Of a DNA stretch of 64,000 nucleotides, positions 45,889 through 55,958 are shown piece after piece; position 1 is the first letter of the stretch; each line of letters opens with the position of its first letter. The stretch lies in the NCBI RefSeq assembly GCF_001548095.1, contig NZ_AP014815.1, positions 3,719,656-3,783,655 on the forward strand, in the 5' to 3' direction. This DNA comes from Geminocystis sp. NIES-3708. GTDB lineage: Bacteria; Cyanobacteriota; Cyanobacteriia; Cyanobacteriales; Cyanobacteriaceae. Made by a program: the position numbers and the translations under genes. The notes beneath the pieces were generated by a model, which was not told the DNA's origin, searched no databases, and saw only the letters and a program-made list of their open reading frames with translations.

Positions 45889-46008
45889 TTAGTTAAAGAA
45901 ATAACTAGAGAATAAAACACCAAGCACCGCTACAAATAATAAACCCAAATATAGGGAAGTACGGTTTAATTCTACAGATTGTCTGTTAGGATTTTGATTT
46001 CTGTCCAT
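45889..46008 (-). CDS. psbL: Photosystem II protein L
   Basis: A 39-residue single-span subunit at the PSII dimer interface. It begins [20 protein letters not shown], the family hallmark, and ends YFFN. AGGAG precedes the ATG. Third gene of psbEFLJ, 10 bp after psbF. Confidence 0.98.
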   Translation of the reverse strand: MDRNQNPNRQSVELNRTSLYLGLLFVAVLGVLFSSYFFN

Positions 46009-46017
46009 TGATTTCTC

Positions 46018-46149
46018 CTATCGTTGAATAAATTGCATCGCAGTAATCGCACCTATGAAAAATACAGAAGGTACTGCCAAAGTATGTACAGCTAACCATC
46101 TGACGGTAAAAATAGGATATGAAACTGGTTGATTAGGACTATTGGTCAT
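46018..46149 (-). CDS. psbF: Cytochrome b559 beta subunit
   Basis: 43 residues with the heme-ligating histidine in [15 protein letters not shown], pairing with the PsbE histidine. One membrane span (about 17-40). Second gene of psbEFLJ, 28 bp after psbE. Confidence 0.98.
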   Translation of the reverse strand: MTNSPNQPVSYPIFTVRWLAVHTLAVPSVFFIGAITAMQFIQR

Positions 46150-46177
46150 TTTTTATTTACCTTTTTATCTAATTAAA

Positions 46178-46423
46178 CTATTTATTAAATTGCTCAATTT
46201 GTTGAGTTGCTTCATAGCGATCGCTAATAATAGGCAACTCTTCACGGGTTTGATTAAAATATTGATCAGGACGAGGAGTACCAAAAGCATCATAAGCTAA
46301 ACCAGTACTCACAAATAACCAACCAGCGATAAAAAGCATGGGGATAGTAATACTATGAATAACCCAATAGCGTACACTGGTAACTATATCAGTAAATGGA
46401 CGTTCACCTGTATCTCCAGCCAT
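46178..46423 (-). CDS. psbE: Cytochrome b559 alpha subunit
   Basis: 81 residues. The heme ligand histidine is in [18 protein letters not shown], next to the single membrane span. The lumenal tail ([20 protein letters not shown]) is typical. GGAGG precedes the start. First gene of psbEFLJ, 62 bp downstream of ycf48. Confidence 0.98.
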   Translation of the reverse strand: MAGDTGERPFTDIVTSVRYWVIHSITIPMLFIAGWLFVSTGLAYDAFGTPRPDQYFNQTREELPIISDRYEATQQIEQFNK

Positions 46424-46485
46424 AAAAGCATTGCCTCCTAAATTTTTTTACTATTTAACTAATTTACAACATTAAGTGACTCAAG

Positions 46486-47487
46486 TTATGCCGCACTTTG
46501 AGTATTATATTTTAACAGAACGCCACGCTGTCCTAAAACAAAACCTTGATCTGGATTTACAAAGACGATTTTATAGAAATTAGACGGTACAGATTCGACT
46601 TGCCGATCTTTTTCCCATTTCACACCACCATCAGAACTAACTAATAAATTTGCACTACCCCCAGCTAACCAAATTTCATTCTCTTGACGGGTAGCTAAAT
46701 CTAAGAATCCCCAACTGGTAGAATATTCAGGAGAAATAGGTTCTTCCCATTCTTCAAAGTTATCAACTTTACTTAATTGAATTTGTCCTCCTCTAGCAAT
46801 TAACCAAAGACGATCATTTCCTAAAAAGCCCATATTCTGTAAGCGGCGAGAAGAAGTTCGATTATGGGGAGTCCACTCTGTGTCACCGGGTTGCCATGTG
46901 GAATAAAAATTACCTCTAGCACTGACGGCGACATACTTACCATCTTCAGAACGACTTATATTTCTAGCAACACCTACAGAACCTTCAACTAAGGCTTTCC
47001 AATTTTTTCCGCCATCAGTAGTTTGATAAATTGCTCCTAAATTTGTCACCATTTCTGCGGTATTTGGTGCAAGGGCAACTATATCGTAAGGTAAACCGGG
47101 TAATTTATCGCTCAAAGGAATGCGTTCCCAAGTATTACCAGCATTAGAGGTATGTAATAAAATAGAAGGCTCACCAGTAATCCAACCTTCATCACCATTA
47201 AAACTAATACCTGTAAAATTAATTTTTTCTTCCCCTAATTCAATAATTTTGGGTTGCCAAGTTTCGCCACCATCTTGGGTTTCAAATAAACTAGCTTTAG
47301 TACCAACTAACCAACCATGATTTGAGTTGCTAGTAAAGGCTAAATCTGCGAAGGTAGCATCAGTATTTAAAGTAATTGCTTGCCAAGGATTTTGAGTAAT
47401 AGAAGGCACATTAGAGCAACTAATACATAAAAAACTAATGACTATTAATACTAAAAATTGTTTTAGTCGATTAAATAACAAATTCAT
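46486..47487 (-). CDS. ycf48: PSII assembly factor Ycf48 (HCF136)
   Basis: A 333-residue seven-bladed propeller that binds precursor D1 in early PSII assembly. A signal with lipobox (FLCISC) precedes [15 protein letters not shown]. Repeats include [39 protein letters not shown] and [23 protein letters not shown] 47487 is preferred over an in-frame TTG at 47499, because GGA lies 8 nt upstream of the ATG. Standard cyanobacterial order rubA-ycf48-psbEFLJ. Confidence 0.96.
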   Translation of the reverse strand: MNLLFNRLKQFLVLIVISFLCISCSNVPSITQNPWQAITLNTDATFADLAFTSNSNHGWLVGTKASLFETQDGGETWQPKIIELGEEKINFTGISFNGDEGWITGEPSILLHTSNAGNTWERIPLSDKLPGLPYDIVALAPNTAEMVTNLGAIYQTTDGGKNWKALVEGSVGVARNISRSEDGKYVAVSARGNFYSTWQPGDTEWTPHNRTSSRRLQNMGFLGNDRLWLIARGGQIQLSKVDNFEEWEEPISPEYSTSWGFLDLATRQENEIWLAGGSANLLVSSDGGVKWEKDRQVESVPSNFYKIVFVNPDQGFVLGQRGVLLKYNTQSAA

Positions 47488-47554
47488 TTTTATTTCCAAA
47501 ATATAATTATTTTATGGATTCATCTTACAAAGGACAAAAGCTGAAAATCGAAGT

Positions 47555-47902
47555 TTAATTTAATCCATATAAACTGAAGAAAAATAAAACACCTAAGGCT
47601 AAAGCACCAAAAATTAATAAATTTTTCTGCCCTGGTGTTAACTTATTAACTCCAAAACCAAACTCTAAGTTTTCCGCAAATCCTGATGGTGCATCCTGTG
47701 CTCCAATATTTACAAATGCTGTACGACTTGCTCCACACACTGGACAACGCCAATTACTGGGTAAATCAGTAAATAATGTACCGGGAGCTATATTCGTTTT
47801 ACTGTCACCTTTTGAAGGTGCATAGGTATAACCACAGGAACGACATTCATAACTAGGAGGTGCTTGTTCGGCTAAAGTTTTTTCTTTGGCTGCTTCACTC
47901 AT
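47555..47902 (-). CDS. rubA: Membrane-anchored rubredoxin RubA
   Basis: 115 residues. The rubredoxin iron site has four cysteines, C20 and C23 in CRSCGYTY and C53 and C56 in [15 protein letters not shown]-terminal membrane anchor (about 93-113) tethers it to thylakoids. RubA is needed for PSII and possibly PSI assembly. First gene of the rubA-ycf48-psbEFLJ cluster. Confidence 0.97.
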   Translation of the reverse strand: MSEAAKEKTLAEQAPPSYECRSCGYTYAPSKGDSKTNIAPGTLFTDLPSNWRCPVCGASRTAFVNIGAQDAPSGFAENLEFGFGVNKLTPGQKNLLIFGALALGVLFFFSLYGLN

Positions 47903-48006
47903 GACGATATGTTAAGCAAATCTTAAAAGTTCTTTAAGAATTATTACATAAAAAGGGGGAATTATTAATAATAAACAATTCAAAATTAATAATAGAAAAA
48001 GTTAAT

Positions 48007-48441
48007 TCAACAAAGTTTAATTAATTCGATAGGTAAATTATCTATATCAGCGATGAAAGCGACTTCATAAACTCGATCGCCAATCATCTGTTGTTGTGGT
48101 GGTAATAATATTTTTAAAGGTGAAAAAAGAGAAGGATTTTCTAAACTAGCTTTGTAAAACTTATCTTCTAATTCCTTTAACCAAGAAGGTAAGTTAGTTT
48201 TATTATCGGTAACGTTAAGGGAAAGATGATAATAACCTACATAATGTTCATCATAAAAGCTATCAGGAGCTGGTTTTGGTTCAGGTATCTGCATTAATTC
48301 TAATCTTCCGCCTAATCCTTCCAACCAACAGGCTAAAGTATAACCCGTAGTAAATCTTTCTTTGACGGTAAACCCCAACAATTCATAAAAAGCGATAGAT
48401 TTCATTATATCCGCCGTGCGAATAGCTACATGATGTATCAT
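48007..48441 (-). CDS. VOC-superfamily (glyoxalase-like) protein
   Basis: 144 residues with a glyoxalase/dioxygenase fold outline: HHVAIRTADIMKSIAFYELL at the start, FTVKERF, and a second half ending RVYEVAFIADIDNLPIELIK. Metal ligands are plausible (His near the start, Glu in GRLELMQ and PIELIK), but the substrate is unknown. ATG 48441 is chosen over a TTG at 48447. It lies 14 bp downstream of the TIGR02652-type gene, so the two are probably cotranscribed. Confidence 0.82.
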   Translation of the reverse strand: MIHHVAIRTADIMKSIAFYELLGFTVKERFTTGYTLACWLEGLGGRLELMQIPEPKPAPDSFYDEHYVGYYHLSLNVTDNKTNLPSWLKELEDKFYKASLENPSLFSPLKILLPPQQQMIGDRVYEVAFIADIDNLPIELIKLC

Positions 48442-48455
48442 CGGCAAATATTAGT

Positions 48456-48965
48456 TTATTCAAATAAACGAAAGTAAGGGTAACGAGAAGGAGCACCTTT
48501 TTCTTTTTCTAAGATAAAATTAATGATTTCCCAACAAGGTTCATCACTAGCTTTACTACTAAATTCTACAGGTAAACCATACAATTTATATACTTTAGTT
48601 TCTTTTTCCCCCTGCCAATTGTTTCCTTTTTCTAAATAAGAACTAATTAAAGAGTAGTAACGTTCAGATATTATAACTTTTGTGGCTCGATAACCTTCTG
48701 TATAGAGACGGTCTAAAGCCTCATGAATTTCAAAGCGAATACCATCAGGATGAGTATGCTGTCGATACCATTTATCTTCCCATAATCGCCAATGTCGCCC
48801 TGATTGTAAATGTACAAGTACCTTAGTATTGGGATCCGCTTCAAAAGCTCCATGACGAGGACATAAGTAAGTATCTGTGAGAGTTAATGCTTCGATAGTT
48901 TGCCGACAATGGGGGCATTTTATGTCTGGACCAAAAATAGGATACTGAAAGTTTACATTAGTCAT
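48456..48965 (-). CDS. TIGR02652-family cyanobacterial protein
   Basis: 169 residues. An N-terminal zinc-ribbon-like motif (CPHCRQTIEALTL followed by CPRH) and the block HWRLWEDKWYRQHTHPDGIR match a conserved cyanobacterial family, from memory TIGR02652. The second half (TEGYRATKVIISERYYSLIS) is helical. Function unknown. Upstream partner of the VOC gene. Confidence 0.78.
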   Translation of the reverse strand: MTNVNFQYPIFGPDIKCPHCRQTIEALTLTDTYLCPRHGAFEADPNTKVLVHLQSGRHWRLWEDKWYRQHTHPDGIRFEIHEALDRLYTEGYRATKVIISERYYSLISSYLEKGNNWQGEKETKVYKLYGLPVEFSSKASDEPCWEIINFILEKEKGAPSRYPYFRLFE

Positions 48966-49198
48966 AATCTATTCTTACAAGATCAAATCGATCATTCATT
49001 ACCACAGTTTGTTTTTATTATAGTTCGCTTATAAAAAAAAGCATCAAGCTCATTCATATTAACTTTTATCTAAATATTCAATTACACATATTCTGTGGAT
49101 CTAAAATAGAAGGGGAAACATAAAAACTCCTCTAATATATTTTCTGGCATTCCGTTAGGTTAAATCAGTAAAAACGGAATTGTTAGAAGGAGGTAAAT

Positions 49199-51143
49199 AT
49201 GATGATTCAACAACTTACAAATAATGATGATGATGACGTTGTTTTTATCCTATCAATTCGCAATGACAATATTGTTTGGGAAGATGACGATGGTCATGAT
49301 AAAGAAATTTACTTTTATGATGGAAATAAGATTGTTCAATTAAGTGATAATAACTTTGATGATAAAATCACTGGATTTCCTATTTATTCTGACACAAATG
49401 ATCTTATCTGGACAGCCGAGGTTTCTGATCATCATGGCACATACTCGGCGATATATTTATATGATGGAGAGAAAACAATCCAAATCACTGAAAATATATA
49501 TGGATCTATAGCTGAAGTTTCTGTTAATCAAAATTATATCATTTGGATTGCGAATACTTACACAGAGAGTGGCAGAGAATCTAATATATATAAATATGAT
49601 CAGGAAAAAATAACTAAAGTTACTGATAATATTTTTAATTACTATATCAATCAACTGCAAATCTCCGATGACCATATTTTTTTGGGTTGCAAAAGATAGT
49701 AATGATGATAGTCAGTTATATCAGTATGATGGCGAATTGGTAAATCAACTCACGAACAATAATTCTACTGACAATAATTCTACTGATCCTGTTCCTTATA
49801 TTTATTTTATTTCCGAAGTTAAGATTAATAAATCTAATGGCAATATTGTTTGGGTTAACGGTAAACAATTTATTTCAGTTGTTCTGGATAATCCTACCTT
49901 TTATTCTGATGTGGCAATTTATTTATATAATGGAGAAAGAAGAATACAGATAACGGATGATAATTTTTCTGCCTATTCTTATAATAATCTTCAATTCATG
50001 GGTAGCAATCTTGTTTGGATTGCATCTTTGAATGGTTGGAATCGTTCTGATGACATCTTTTTGTATAATAGCGAGGAAGTAATCCAAATTACCGAGAATG
50101 ATTTTAATGAGTCTATCAGTGAACTTCACATATTGGGTGACAATCTTTTTTGGGTTAGCAATACAATAGTTTATCTATACAAAGACAATGAAGTAATCAC
50201 CCTTATGGACAATGATTTTGATTTTATTGATGCTTCAATTGTTGGTGATAATTTTGTCTTTACTGGTTATAATGGCGATCGCTCAGAAACTTATCTATAT
50301 AAAAATAATGAGATTACTCCATTAGTTAGTCATGATTCTTCCATGGTATTTACCTATACAGATAATAGCAATAGTATAGTTTGGTATGATGCTGATACAA
50401 TCAAATTTTATAATGGTTTTGAAGTAATTGAAATCACTGACAATTATTTTAATGATATTCAATATCTCGAAATACTTGATAACTCCGTTGTTTGGGCAGG
50501 AAAGAAAGATGCTGACTACGAAGTTTATTTATATGACGGCACAGGAATAATTCAACTTACTAACGATAATATTGATAATTTTCCCAGACTGGTAGGTGAT
50601 AAATATATAGTGTGGAATGGGAATGATGGTAATGATGACGAAATTTATCTTTACGATATTAATAAAAATAAAAATGAAGATATTACTTATATTGAAATAG
50701 ATTTATTAAATCATCCTATTTATCGTTTCCAAAATACTGATGTCTTGGGTACTTATATTTTTGTGGGGGAAGAAGAAAGACAAAATATTATCACTAACTA
50801 TCCTAACTTTATCGAAGAAGGCGAGGCTTTTAAAGTAGCAATAACACCTGATGATGATTTAATAGTGATGAATCGTTTTCAAAATAAAGATATACCCGGT
50901 ACTTATCTTTATGCAGGAGAAGAAGAAAGTATCAGTATTCGTGCTAATTATCCTAACTTTGTCGAAGAAGGCATTGCTTTTTATGTCTATGACTCCAATG
51001 CAGGAAAAGGCATTGATTTTTACCGTTTTCAAAACAGTCAAATACCGGGTACATATATTTTTGTAGGAGAAGAAGAAAGACAAGCGATGCTCCTTAACCC
51101 TAACTTTATTGAAGAAGGAGTTGCTTTTGAAGTATTAGTTTAA
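49199..51143 (+). pseudogene. Frameshifted beta-propeller protein with three C-terminal DUF5648-like repeats
   Basis: Two frames (49199-49699 and a continuation to 51143) belong to one gene. They join at a run of seven T (49677-49683): six T would read DDHIFWVAKDSNDDSQ in one frame. The start has a strong AGGAGGT. The first 510 or so residues are repeats of the type DNIVWEDDDGHDKEIYFYDG followed by QLTDN, a beta-propeller outline. The end has three copies of a roughly 45-residue unit (YRFQNTDVLGTYIFVGEEE, then NPNFIEEGVAFEV) like DUF5648. It may be an extracellular or surface protein, but no signal peptide is visible. It could be a true frameshift, slippage-based switching, or a sequencing error. 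Confidence 0.8.
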
Positions 51144-51919
51144 CTCTCAGGAAATTGACGAGATTTAACATCTTCAGAAAAATGAGTTACAGAATCAAGA
51201 ATATTTTGACGTAAATTGGCGTAAGGTTTCGCAAAAGGTGGTAGTTTTTCTGATAATCCTAATAAATCCGCCGTTACTAATACTTGTCCATCACAATGAT
51301 TTCCTGCACCAATACCGATGGTGGGAATTGATAAGGTTTTCGTGATCTGAATAGCTAAATTTTTGGTAATATGCTCTAATACAATCGCAAATGCTCCAGC
51401 TTGTTCTAGGGCTATGGCTTGATTTAAGATTTTTTCTTGGGCTTCGATGGTTTTACCCTGCTGTTTATAGCCTAAAATTCTCACCGATTGAGGTGTTAAA
51501 CCCACATGAGCCATGACAGGAATACCAATTTCTGTTAAACGGCTGACGGTATCAATCATCGCTGGATAACCGCCTTCTAATTTTACTGCTCCTGCGTTGG
51601 TTTCTTTGATGATTTTTCCCGCAGATTGGATAGCTTGAGTGATATTGGTTTGATAAGTCAAAAAAGGTAAATCAACCACTACTAAGGCTCGATTAACCCC
51701 TCTACACACCGCTTTTGTGTGGTGGATCATATCTTCTAAAGTAACGGGTAAGGTGCTAGAATATCCTAAAGCTACCATGCCTAAAGAATCCCCTACCAAA
51801 ATTAAGTCTATTCCTGCTTGATCTAATAATTGGGCGATGGCATAATCCCAAGCAGTTAAACTAACAATAGGGCGTTTTTCTTGTTTCCACTGTTGTAAAT
51901 TTTGGATGGTAACTTTCAT
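51140..51919 (-). CDS. panB: Ketopantoate hydroxymethyltransferase
   Basis: 259 residues. PanB adds a hydroxymethyl group from methylene-THF to ketoisovalerate for pantothenate and CoA synthesis. The metal and substrate motifs [24 protein letters not shown] and the catalytic Glu in VLEHI are visible. The [20 protein letters not shown] block is diagnostic. It ends 4 bp inside the 3' end of the convergent propeller gene. Confidence 0.96.
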   Translation of the reverse strand: MKVTIQNLQQWKQEKRPIVSLTAWDYAIAQLLDQAGIDLILVGDSLGMVALGYSSTLPVTLEDMIHHTKAVCRGVNRALVVVDLPFLTYQTNITQAIQSAGKIIKETNAGAVKLEGGYPAMIDTVSRLTEIGIPVMAHVGLTPQSVRILGYKQQGKTIEAQEKILNQAIALEQAGAFAIVLEHITKNLAIQITKTLSIPTIGIGAGNHCDGQVLVTADLLGLSEKLPPFAKPYANLRQNILDSVTHFSEDVKSRQFPES

Positions 51920-52196
51920 GGGATAATCACGACAATAAATGGGTAGAGAGATTATTATGCCATAGTTAAGTAATCAATAATTAGGAATCATTAAGCTAAA
52001 ATGTATTAAATTCATTGATGAACATTAGACAAGTGGGAGAGATTTGTCACAGCGTAAGATTTGAATCTCCTACGAATCTTTGTATTTAATTATTGATTAT
52101 TATTCAGTCTTTTGCTTTTTGATACAATGGTGAGTTAAATTGAAAAGTTGACCATAGAAAATTAGTTATTTTTAACGAATCGAAATCTAAATATTA

Positions 52197-52715
52197 ATGA
52201 AGCACACTATTTCTGTATTAGTAGAAGATGAAGCAGGGGTTTTGACGAGAATTGCTGGATTGTTTGCCCGTAGAGGTTTTAATATTGAAAGTCTAGCCGT
52301 AGGACCTGCAGAACAAGTTGGTATTTCAAGAATTACAATGGTTGTCCCTGAAGATGAAGATACCATCGAACAGCTAACAAAACAGTTACATAAATTAATT
52401 AATGTGATTAAAGTGACTGACATTACAAAAATTCCTTGTGTAGAAAGAGAATTGATGTTAGTTAAAGTCAGTGCCAATACTAATACTAGAGGAGAAGTTT
52501 TACAAATCGCTCAAATTTTCCGAGCTAGGGTAGTAGATATATCTGATGATAGTTTAATTATAGAAGTAGTAGGCGATCCGGGTAAGATGGTAGCTATTAT
52601 TTCTATGTTAAGCAAATTTGGTATTAAAGAAATTGCTCGTACAGGAAAAGTAGCATTAGTGCGTGAATCTGGAGTTAATACCGAATATTTAAAATCTTTA
52701 GAAACGAAGGTTTAA
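52197..52715 (+). CDS. ilvN: Acetolactate synthase small (regulatory) subunit
   Basis: 172 residues. An N-terminal ACT domain (about 2-75; [20 protein letters not shown]) binds valine for feedback inhibition. The C-terminal domain ([20 protein letters not shown]) activates the IlvB catalytic subunit. Length matches the family. The catalytic gene is not adjacent, as is usual in cyanobacteria. The symbol ilvH is used equally. Confidence 0.95.
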   Translation: MKHTISVLVEDEAGVLTRIAGLFARRGFNIESLAVGPAEQVGISRITMVVPEDEDTIEQLTKQLHKLINVIKVTDITKIPCVERELMLVKVSANTNTRGEVLQIAQIFRARVVDISDDSLIIEVVGDPGKMVAIISMLSKFGIKEIARTGKVALVRESGVNTEYLKSLETKV

Positions 52716-52756
52716 TTAATAATTAATAATTAACAATTAACAATTAACAATTAATT
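52713..52756. repeat. TTAACAA heptamer tandem repeat after ilvN
   Basis: TAATTAA-type units turn into at least three TTAACAA heptamers. The same heptamers occur after gcvP (18788-18811) and folD (34681-34700). A typical cyanobacterial short tandem repeat. Confidence 0.65.
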
Positions 52757-52845
52757 TTTTATCTTTTAATTTATTTTTCTAGTTATTATATTAATTTTTA
52801 TATCATCTTAAAATCGGTAACTAAATACCGAACTTTAAACTTATT

Positions 52846-53895
52846 ATGTTATCCCTTTTCTTGATCGTTATTATCGTTTTGTTAGGTTCTGCTTTTTGTT
52901 CTTTTGCCGAAACAGTATTGTTGACTATTTCTGAAATTAAGGTTAAACAATGGGCTCAATCTAAAAAACCTGCGGCATTAGCATTATTACACATCAAGAA
53001 AAAAATGAATCGACCTATTGCAACGGTCGTTATGCTTAATAATATTTTTAATATTGTTGGTAGCATTATTATTGGTAGTTTAGCTACGCAAGTTTTAGGT
53101 AATCACTTGTTAGGTGTTTTTTCTGCATTATTAACTTTTTTAATTATTATCTTTGGAGAAATATTACCGAAAACTATTGGTCAAAGATATGCTGAAAATT
53201 TTGCTTTACTTTTAGCTTTACCTATAAAATTTTTAACATTTTTATTCATTCCTTTAGTGTGGTTAATAGAGAAAGTAACTGAACCTTTTACTCAAGGAAA
53301 AGTTCTCCCAACTACAAATGAAATGGAGATAAAATTATTAACAAATATTGGTAGTCATGAGGGTGTAATTGAAGCGGATGAAGCAGAAATGATTACCCGT
53401 GTTTTTCACTTAAATGATCTTTCGGCGGCTGATTTGATGACTCCCAGAATTATTATTACTTATCTTAAGGGAGACTCTATTTTAAAAGACTGTCAAGATA
53501 TTATTATTAATTCTGAACATAGTCGAATTTTAGTAATTCAAGAGTCTATTGATGATGTAATTGGCATTGGTTTTAAAAATGAATTATTAACGGCAATTAT
53601 TCAAGGAAGACAAGAGGAAAAGATAGCTAATTTGGTGCGTAGTGCTAACTTTGTACCCGAAACAATTAAAGCTGATCATTTATTAAAACAATTTCAAGAA
53701 ATTCGTCAACATTTAATGGTGGTAATTGATGAATATGGAGGAGTTTCAGGTGTTGTCACCCTTGAAGATGTTTTGGAAGTTTTAACGGGGGATATTGTCG
53801 ATGAAACTGATAAAATTATTAGTCTGAGAGAAATTGCTAAGAAAAAAAGAGAACGACTTTTAATCTCTAAAGGTATAGAAGAAATTGAGCATTAA
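52846..53895 (+). CDS. CNNM/DUF21-family transporter with CBS pair
   Basis: 349 residues. A DUF21 membrane domain with three or four spans (about 1-150) contains FSAETVLLTISEIKVKQWA-like and FGEILPKTIGQRYA motifs of CNNM/CorC-type magnesium or cation exporters. A CBS-domain pair follows (about 200-325; DLMTPRIIITYLKG, VVIDEYGGVSGVVTLEDVLE). The C-terminal CorC/HlyC transporter-associated domain is absent, making it the short form. Older annotations call these hemolysins, without good evidence. Confidence 0.88.
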   Translation: MLSLFLIVIIVLLGSAFCSFAETVLLTISEIKVKQWAQSKKPAALALLHIKKKMNRPIATVVMLNNIFNIVGSIIIGSLATQVLGNHLLGVFSALLTFLIIIFGEILPKTIGQRYAENFALLLALPIKFLTFLFIPLVWLIEKVTEPFTQGKVLPTTNEMEIKLLTNIGSHEGVIEADEAEMITRVFHLNDLSAADLMTPRIIITYLKGDSILKDCQDIIINSEHSRILVIQESIDDVIGIGFKNELLTAIIQGRQEEKIANLVRSANFVPETIKADHLLKQFQEIRQHLMVVIDEYGGVSGVVTLEDVLEVLTGDIVDETDKIISLREIAKKKRERLLISKGIEEIEH

Positions 53896-53964
53896 GAATA
53901 TAGAATATATAATCATCAAAAAAGAAGATAAACTATATCCTATATTTTGTTTGTATAAAACCAA

Positions 53965-54783
53965 TTATTCAAAAATTAAAATCTGATAATTAATTAAGTT
54001 AAATTGACTAAATATTTCTAATCCTTTTGCTGTCATCCAATCATTAAAATTATCAACAATTAGTTTATTAATTACTGGATAAGTTGGCTGAACATTTTTA
54101 TTAATATCGATTACTTTTTCCAGTTTAAATCCTGTTTTATTAGCTATTTTCTCATATTCTTTTATACCTATAAATTTTACTTGATTGGTAGCTTTTGAAC
54201 CGTAAGTATCAGTAATTAAACGACTCAAAATTTGAGCTTCAAACCATGTCCAAAAGTTACTAATTGTAGGATTAATAATAAAATCAACTACAATTAATTT
54301 TCCAGAAGATTTAAGATTTTTTCTTACTTGTTGAAAGAATATTTCTCGACTAGGAAATGCAAAAATACATTCTAAGGCGACTGCATAGTCAAATAATTCC
54401 CTAAAATGAGGCAAATCACAAGCATTACCATTAATAAATTGAATTTGATTATTATTTTGTGGTTTAATTATTTCTGTTGCTCTTTCTATCTGTGCATTAT
54501 CAATATTTACGCCAAATAACTTTAAATTACTAAAAGTATCATTAAGTAAATTAATAGTACCACCAAACCCACAACCTGCATCAAGAATGGTTACTCCATC
54601 ACTAATTTGAGCTTTTTCAATGACTAATTTAGAAAGATTATTTGCCGCCATCGCAAAATCCGTTAAAGTGCCAGTAGCAGTGGCAGGATTTTCCCAATAA
54701 CCCCAGTGTATATGTTTTCCGAAGGCTTGTTCTAATTCTTTATCTTCCGCAAATTTGTCGATTAATGTATCAAAATAACCCAT
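53965..54783 (-). CDS. SAM-dependent methyltransferase (UbiE/sterol-MT-like)
   Basis: 272 residues. The SAM site is TILDAGCGFGGTINLL. It begins YFDTLIDKFAEDKELEQAFG and has HIHWGYWENP, as in small-molecule methyltransferases such as sarcosine/dimethylglycine or tocopherol-type enzymes. Post-motif ALECIFAFPSREIFFQQV is consistent. Substrate not determinable. AATTGAT-type tandem repeats lie just upstream of the start. Confidence 0.85.
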   Translation of the reverse strand: MGYFDTLIDKFAEDKELEQAFGKHIHWGYWENPATATGTLTDFAMAANNLSKLVIEKAQISDGVTILDAGCGFGGTINLLNDTFSNLKLFGVNIDNAQIERATEIIKPQNNNQIQFINGNACDLPHFRELFDYAVALECIFAFPSREIFFQQVRKNLKSSGKLIVVDFIINPTISNFWTWFEAQILSRLITDTYGSKATNQVKFIGIKEYEKIANKTGFKLEKVIDINKNVQPTYPVINKLIVDNFNDWMTAKGLEIFSQFNLINYQILIFE

Positions 54784-54836
54784 GACTGTAATTGATAATT
54801 GATAATTGATAATTGTCTATTGTTCATTGCTCATTG

Positions 54837-55601
54837 TCAATTAATATTCCAACCTAAGCGAGTTGGTTGTTGATAAATTTTTTTCAAGGTATTTATATCT
54901 TGAGGCGAAATAGCAGGAATTTCTTTTGTATGAGAAAAATACATTACATCAGTATTCTTTAAACTATGCCCCCAAATACCTAGTGCATGTCCTAATTCAT
55001 GGGTAATATTACTAGTTAAATATTCAAAAGTTTGATGAGGATTAACTTCAATAGTCATTCTATGGCGTAATTGACTAGGTTGAGTTTCTGTTAAATAAAA
55101 TTTAACTGTCGTAGTCGCTGCTTTTGCCCTAGGAAGATTATATAATCCCGTTTCAGGGTTAATTTTGGCTTTAAATTCTGGATAACGACGATAAATGAGA
55201 ATATCAGCTTCTTCTAAGGTATTTACTTCTATTAAAGGCAAATAAGGATTCCATGAAGCGATCGCCATTTTAGCGGCTTTTTCCCATTGTTGAAAATCTT
55301 TTAAACCAGCAGGAGATAAATTAGTATCAGGAGATTGTAGATAAATTTTAACAGGAAAAATTGACCAAATCAAATAACCTGCTAAATGAGTTTCAATTTC
55401 ATTAAAATAATCTTCTTGAATGTCAGAAGTCCAATTTTGTAAAGAAACAGGTAAAGGATGAACTTGTAACGGTGGTAAATTATTATTTTCAGCCCTAACA
55501 AAATGACTAAAATTCACCACCAATAAAGTTACTAAAAATATTAACAAGATAGGATTTAAACCAATTTTTACTAACTTTTTAATCAGTTTTCCAACCTCCA
55601 A
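54837..55601 (-). CDS. Matrixin-like zinc metalloprotease, exported
   Basis: 254 residues with an N-terminal signal or anchor (about 15-37). The metzincin zinc site is HELGHALGIWGH (H201, E202, H205, H211), followed by the Met-turn DVMYFSH with M220. This is a peptidase M10 (matrixin) type catalytic domain, probably acting outside the cytoplasmic membrane. The only in-frame start is TTG 55601, which itself overlaps a GGAGG, so the exact start is uncertain. It ends only 53 bp before the methyltransferase start. Confidence 0.87.
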   Translation of the reverse strand: MEVGKLIKKLVKIGLNPILLIFLVTLLVVNFSHFVRAENNNLPPLQVHPLPVSLQNWTSDIQEDYFNEIETHLAGYLIWSIFPVKIYLQSPDTNLSPAGLKDFQQWEKAAKMAIASWNPYLPLIEVNTLEEADILIYRRYPEFKAKINPETGLYNLPRAKAATTTVKFYLTETQPSQLRHRMTIEVNPHQTFEYLTSNITHELGHALGIWGHSLKNTDVMYFSHTKEIPAISPQDINTLKKIYQQPTRLGWNIN

Positions 55602-55624
55602 ATTTAATTCCTAATTCCTAATTC

Positions 55625-55858
55625 CTAATTATTTAACCAACCAGCACTTAAAACAACGGTTAAACTAATAAAAGTTAAACTTAAAATCCATGTAATTCTA
55701 TTAAGAGTTGCTTCTGCACTTTTTGTACTAGAAAAAAGTTGTGCTTGTCCTCCAATGCCTCCTAATCCATCACCTTTAGGAGAATGTAACAATACTAGAA
55801 TTATTAACAATGTACAGGAAACAGCCCAAATAATTTGTACTAACTGATAAACATTCAT
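55625..55858 (-). CDS. secG: Preprotein translocase subunit SecG
   Basis: 77 residues with two membrane spans (about 4-24 and 54-74) and the cytoplasmic loop SPKGDGLGGIGGQAQLFSST, the SecG signature. It assists SecYEG translocation. It lies between the metalloprotease and gpmI on the same strand. The gap to gpmI holds a palindromic repeat. Confidence 0.95.
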   Translation of the reverse strand: MNVYQLVQIIWAVSCTLLIILVLLHSPKGDGLGGIGGQAQLFSSTKSAEATLNRITWILSLTFISLTVVLSAGWLNN

Positions 55859-55930
55859 AACTAATTAAATTTAATATTTTCAATAGTCTATTATACTTAG
55901 ATCTGGGATGACTATTATAGTTTAGATCTT

Positions 55931-55950
55931 GGGTGAATATCATTCACCCC
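55931..55950. repeat. Palindromic intergenic repeat, copy 3
   Basis: GGGTGAATATCATTCACCC is a perfect palindrome around its centre. It lies about 10 bp past the gpmI stop codon. Confidence 0.78.
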
Positions 55951-55958
55951 TACTCATC

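Noticed and set aside
49923-51083. Minus-strand open frames inside the propeller gene
   Set aside because: They are antisense readings of its repeats, without supporting features.
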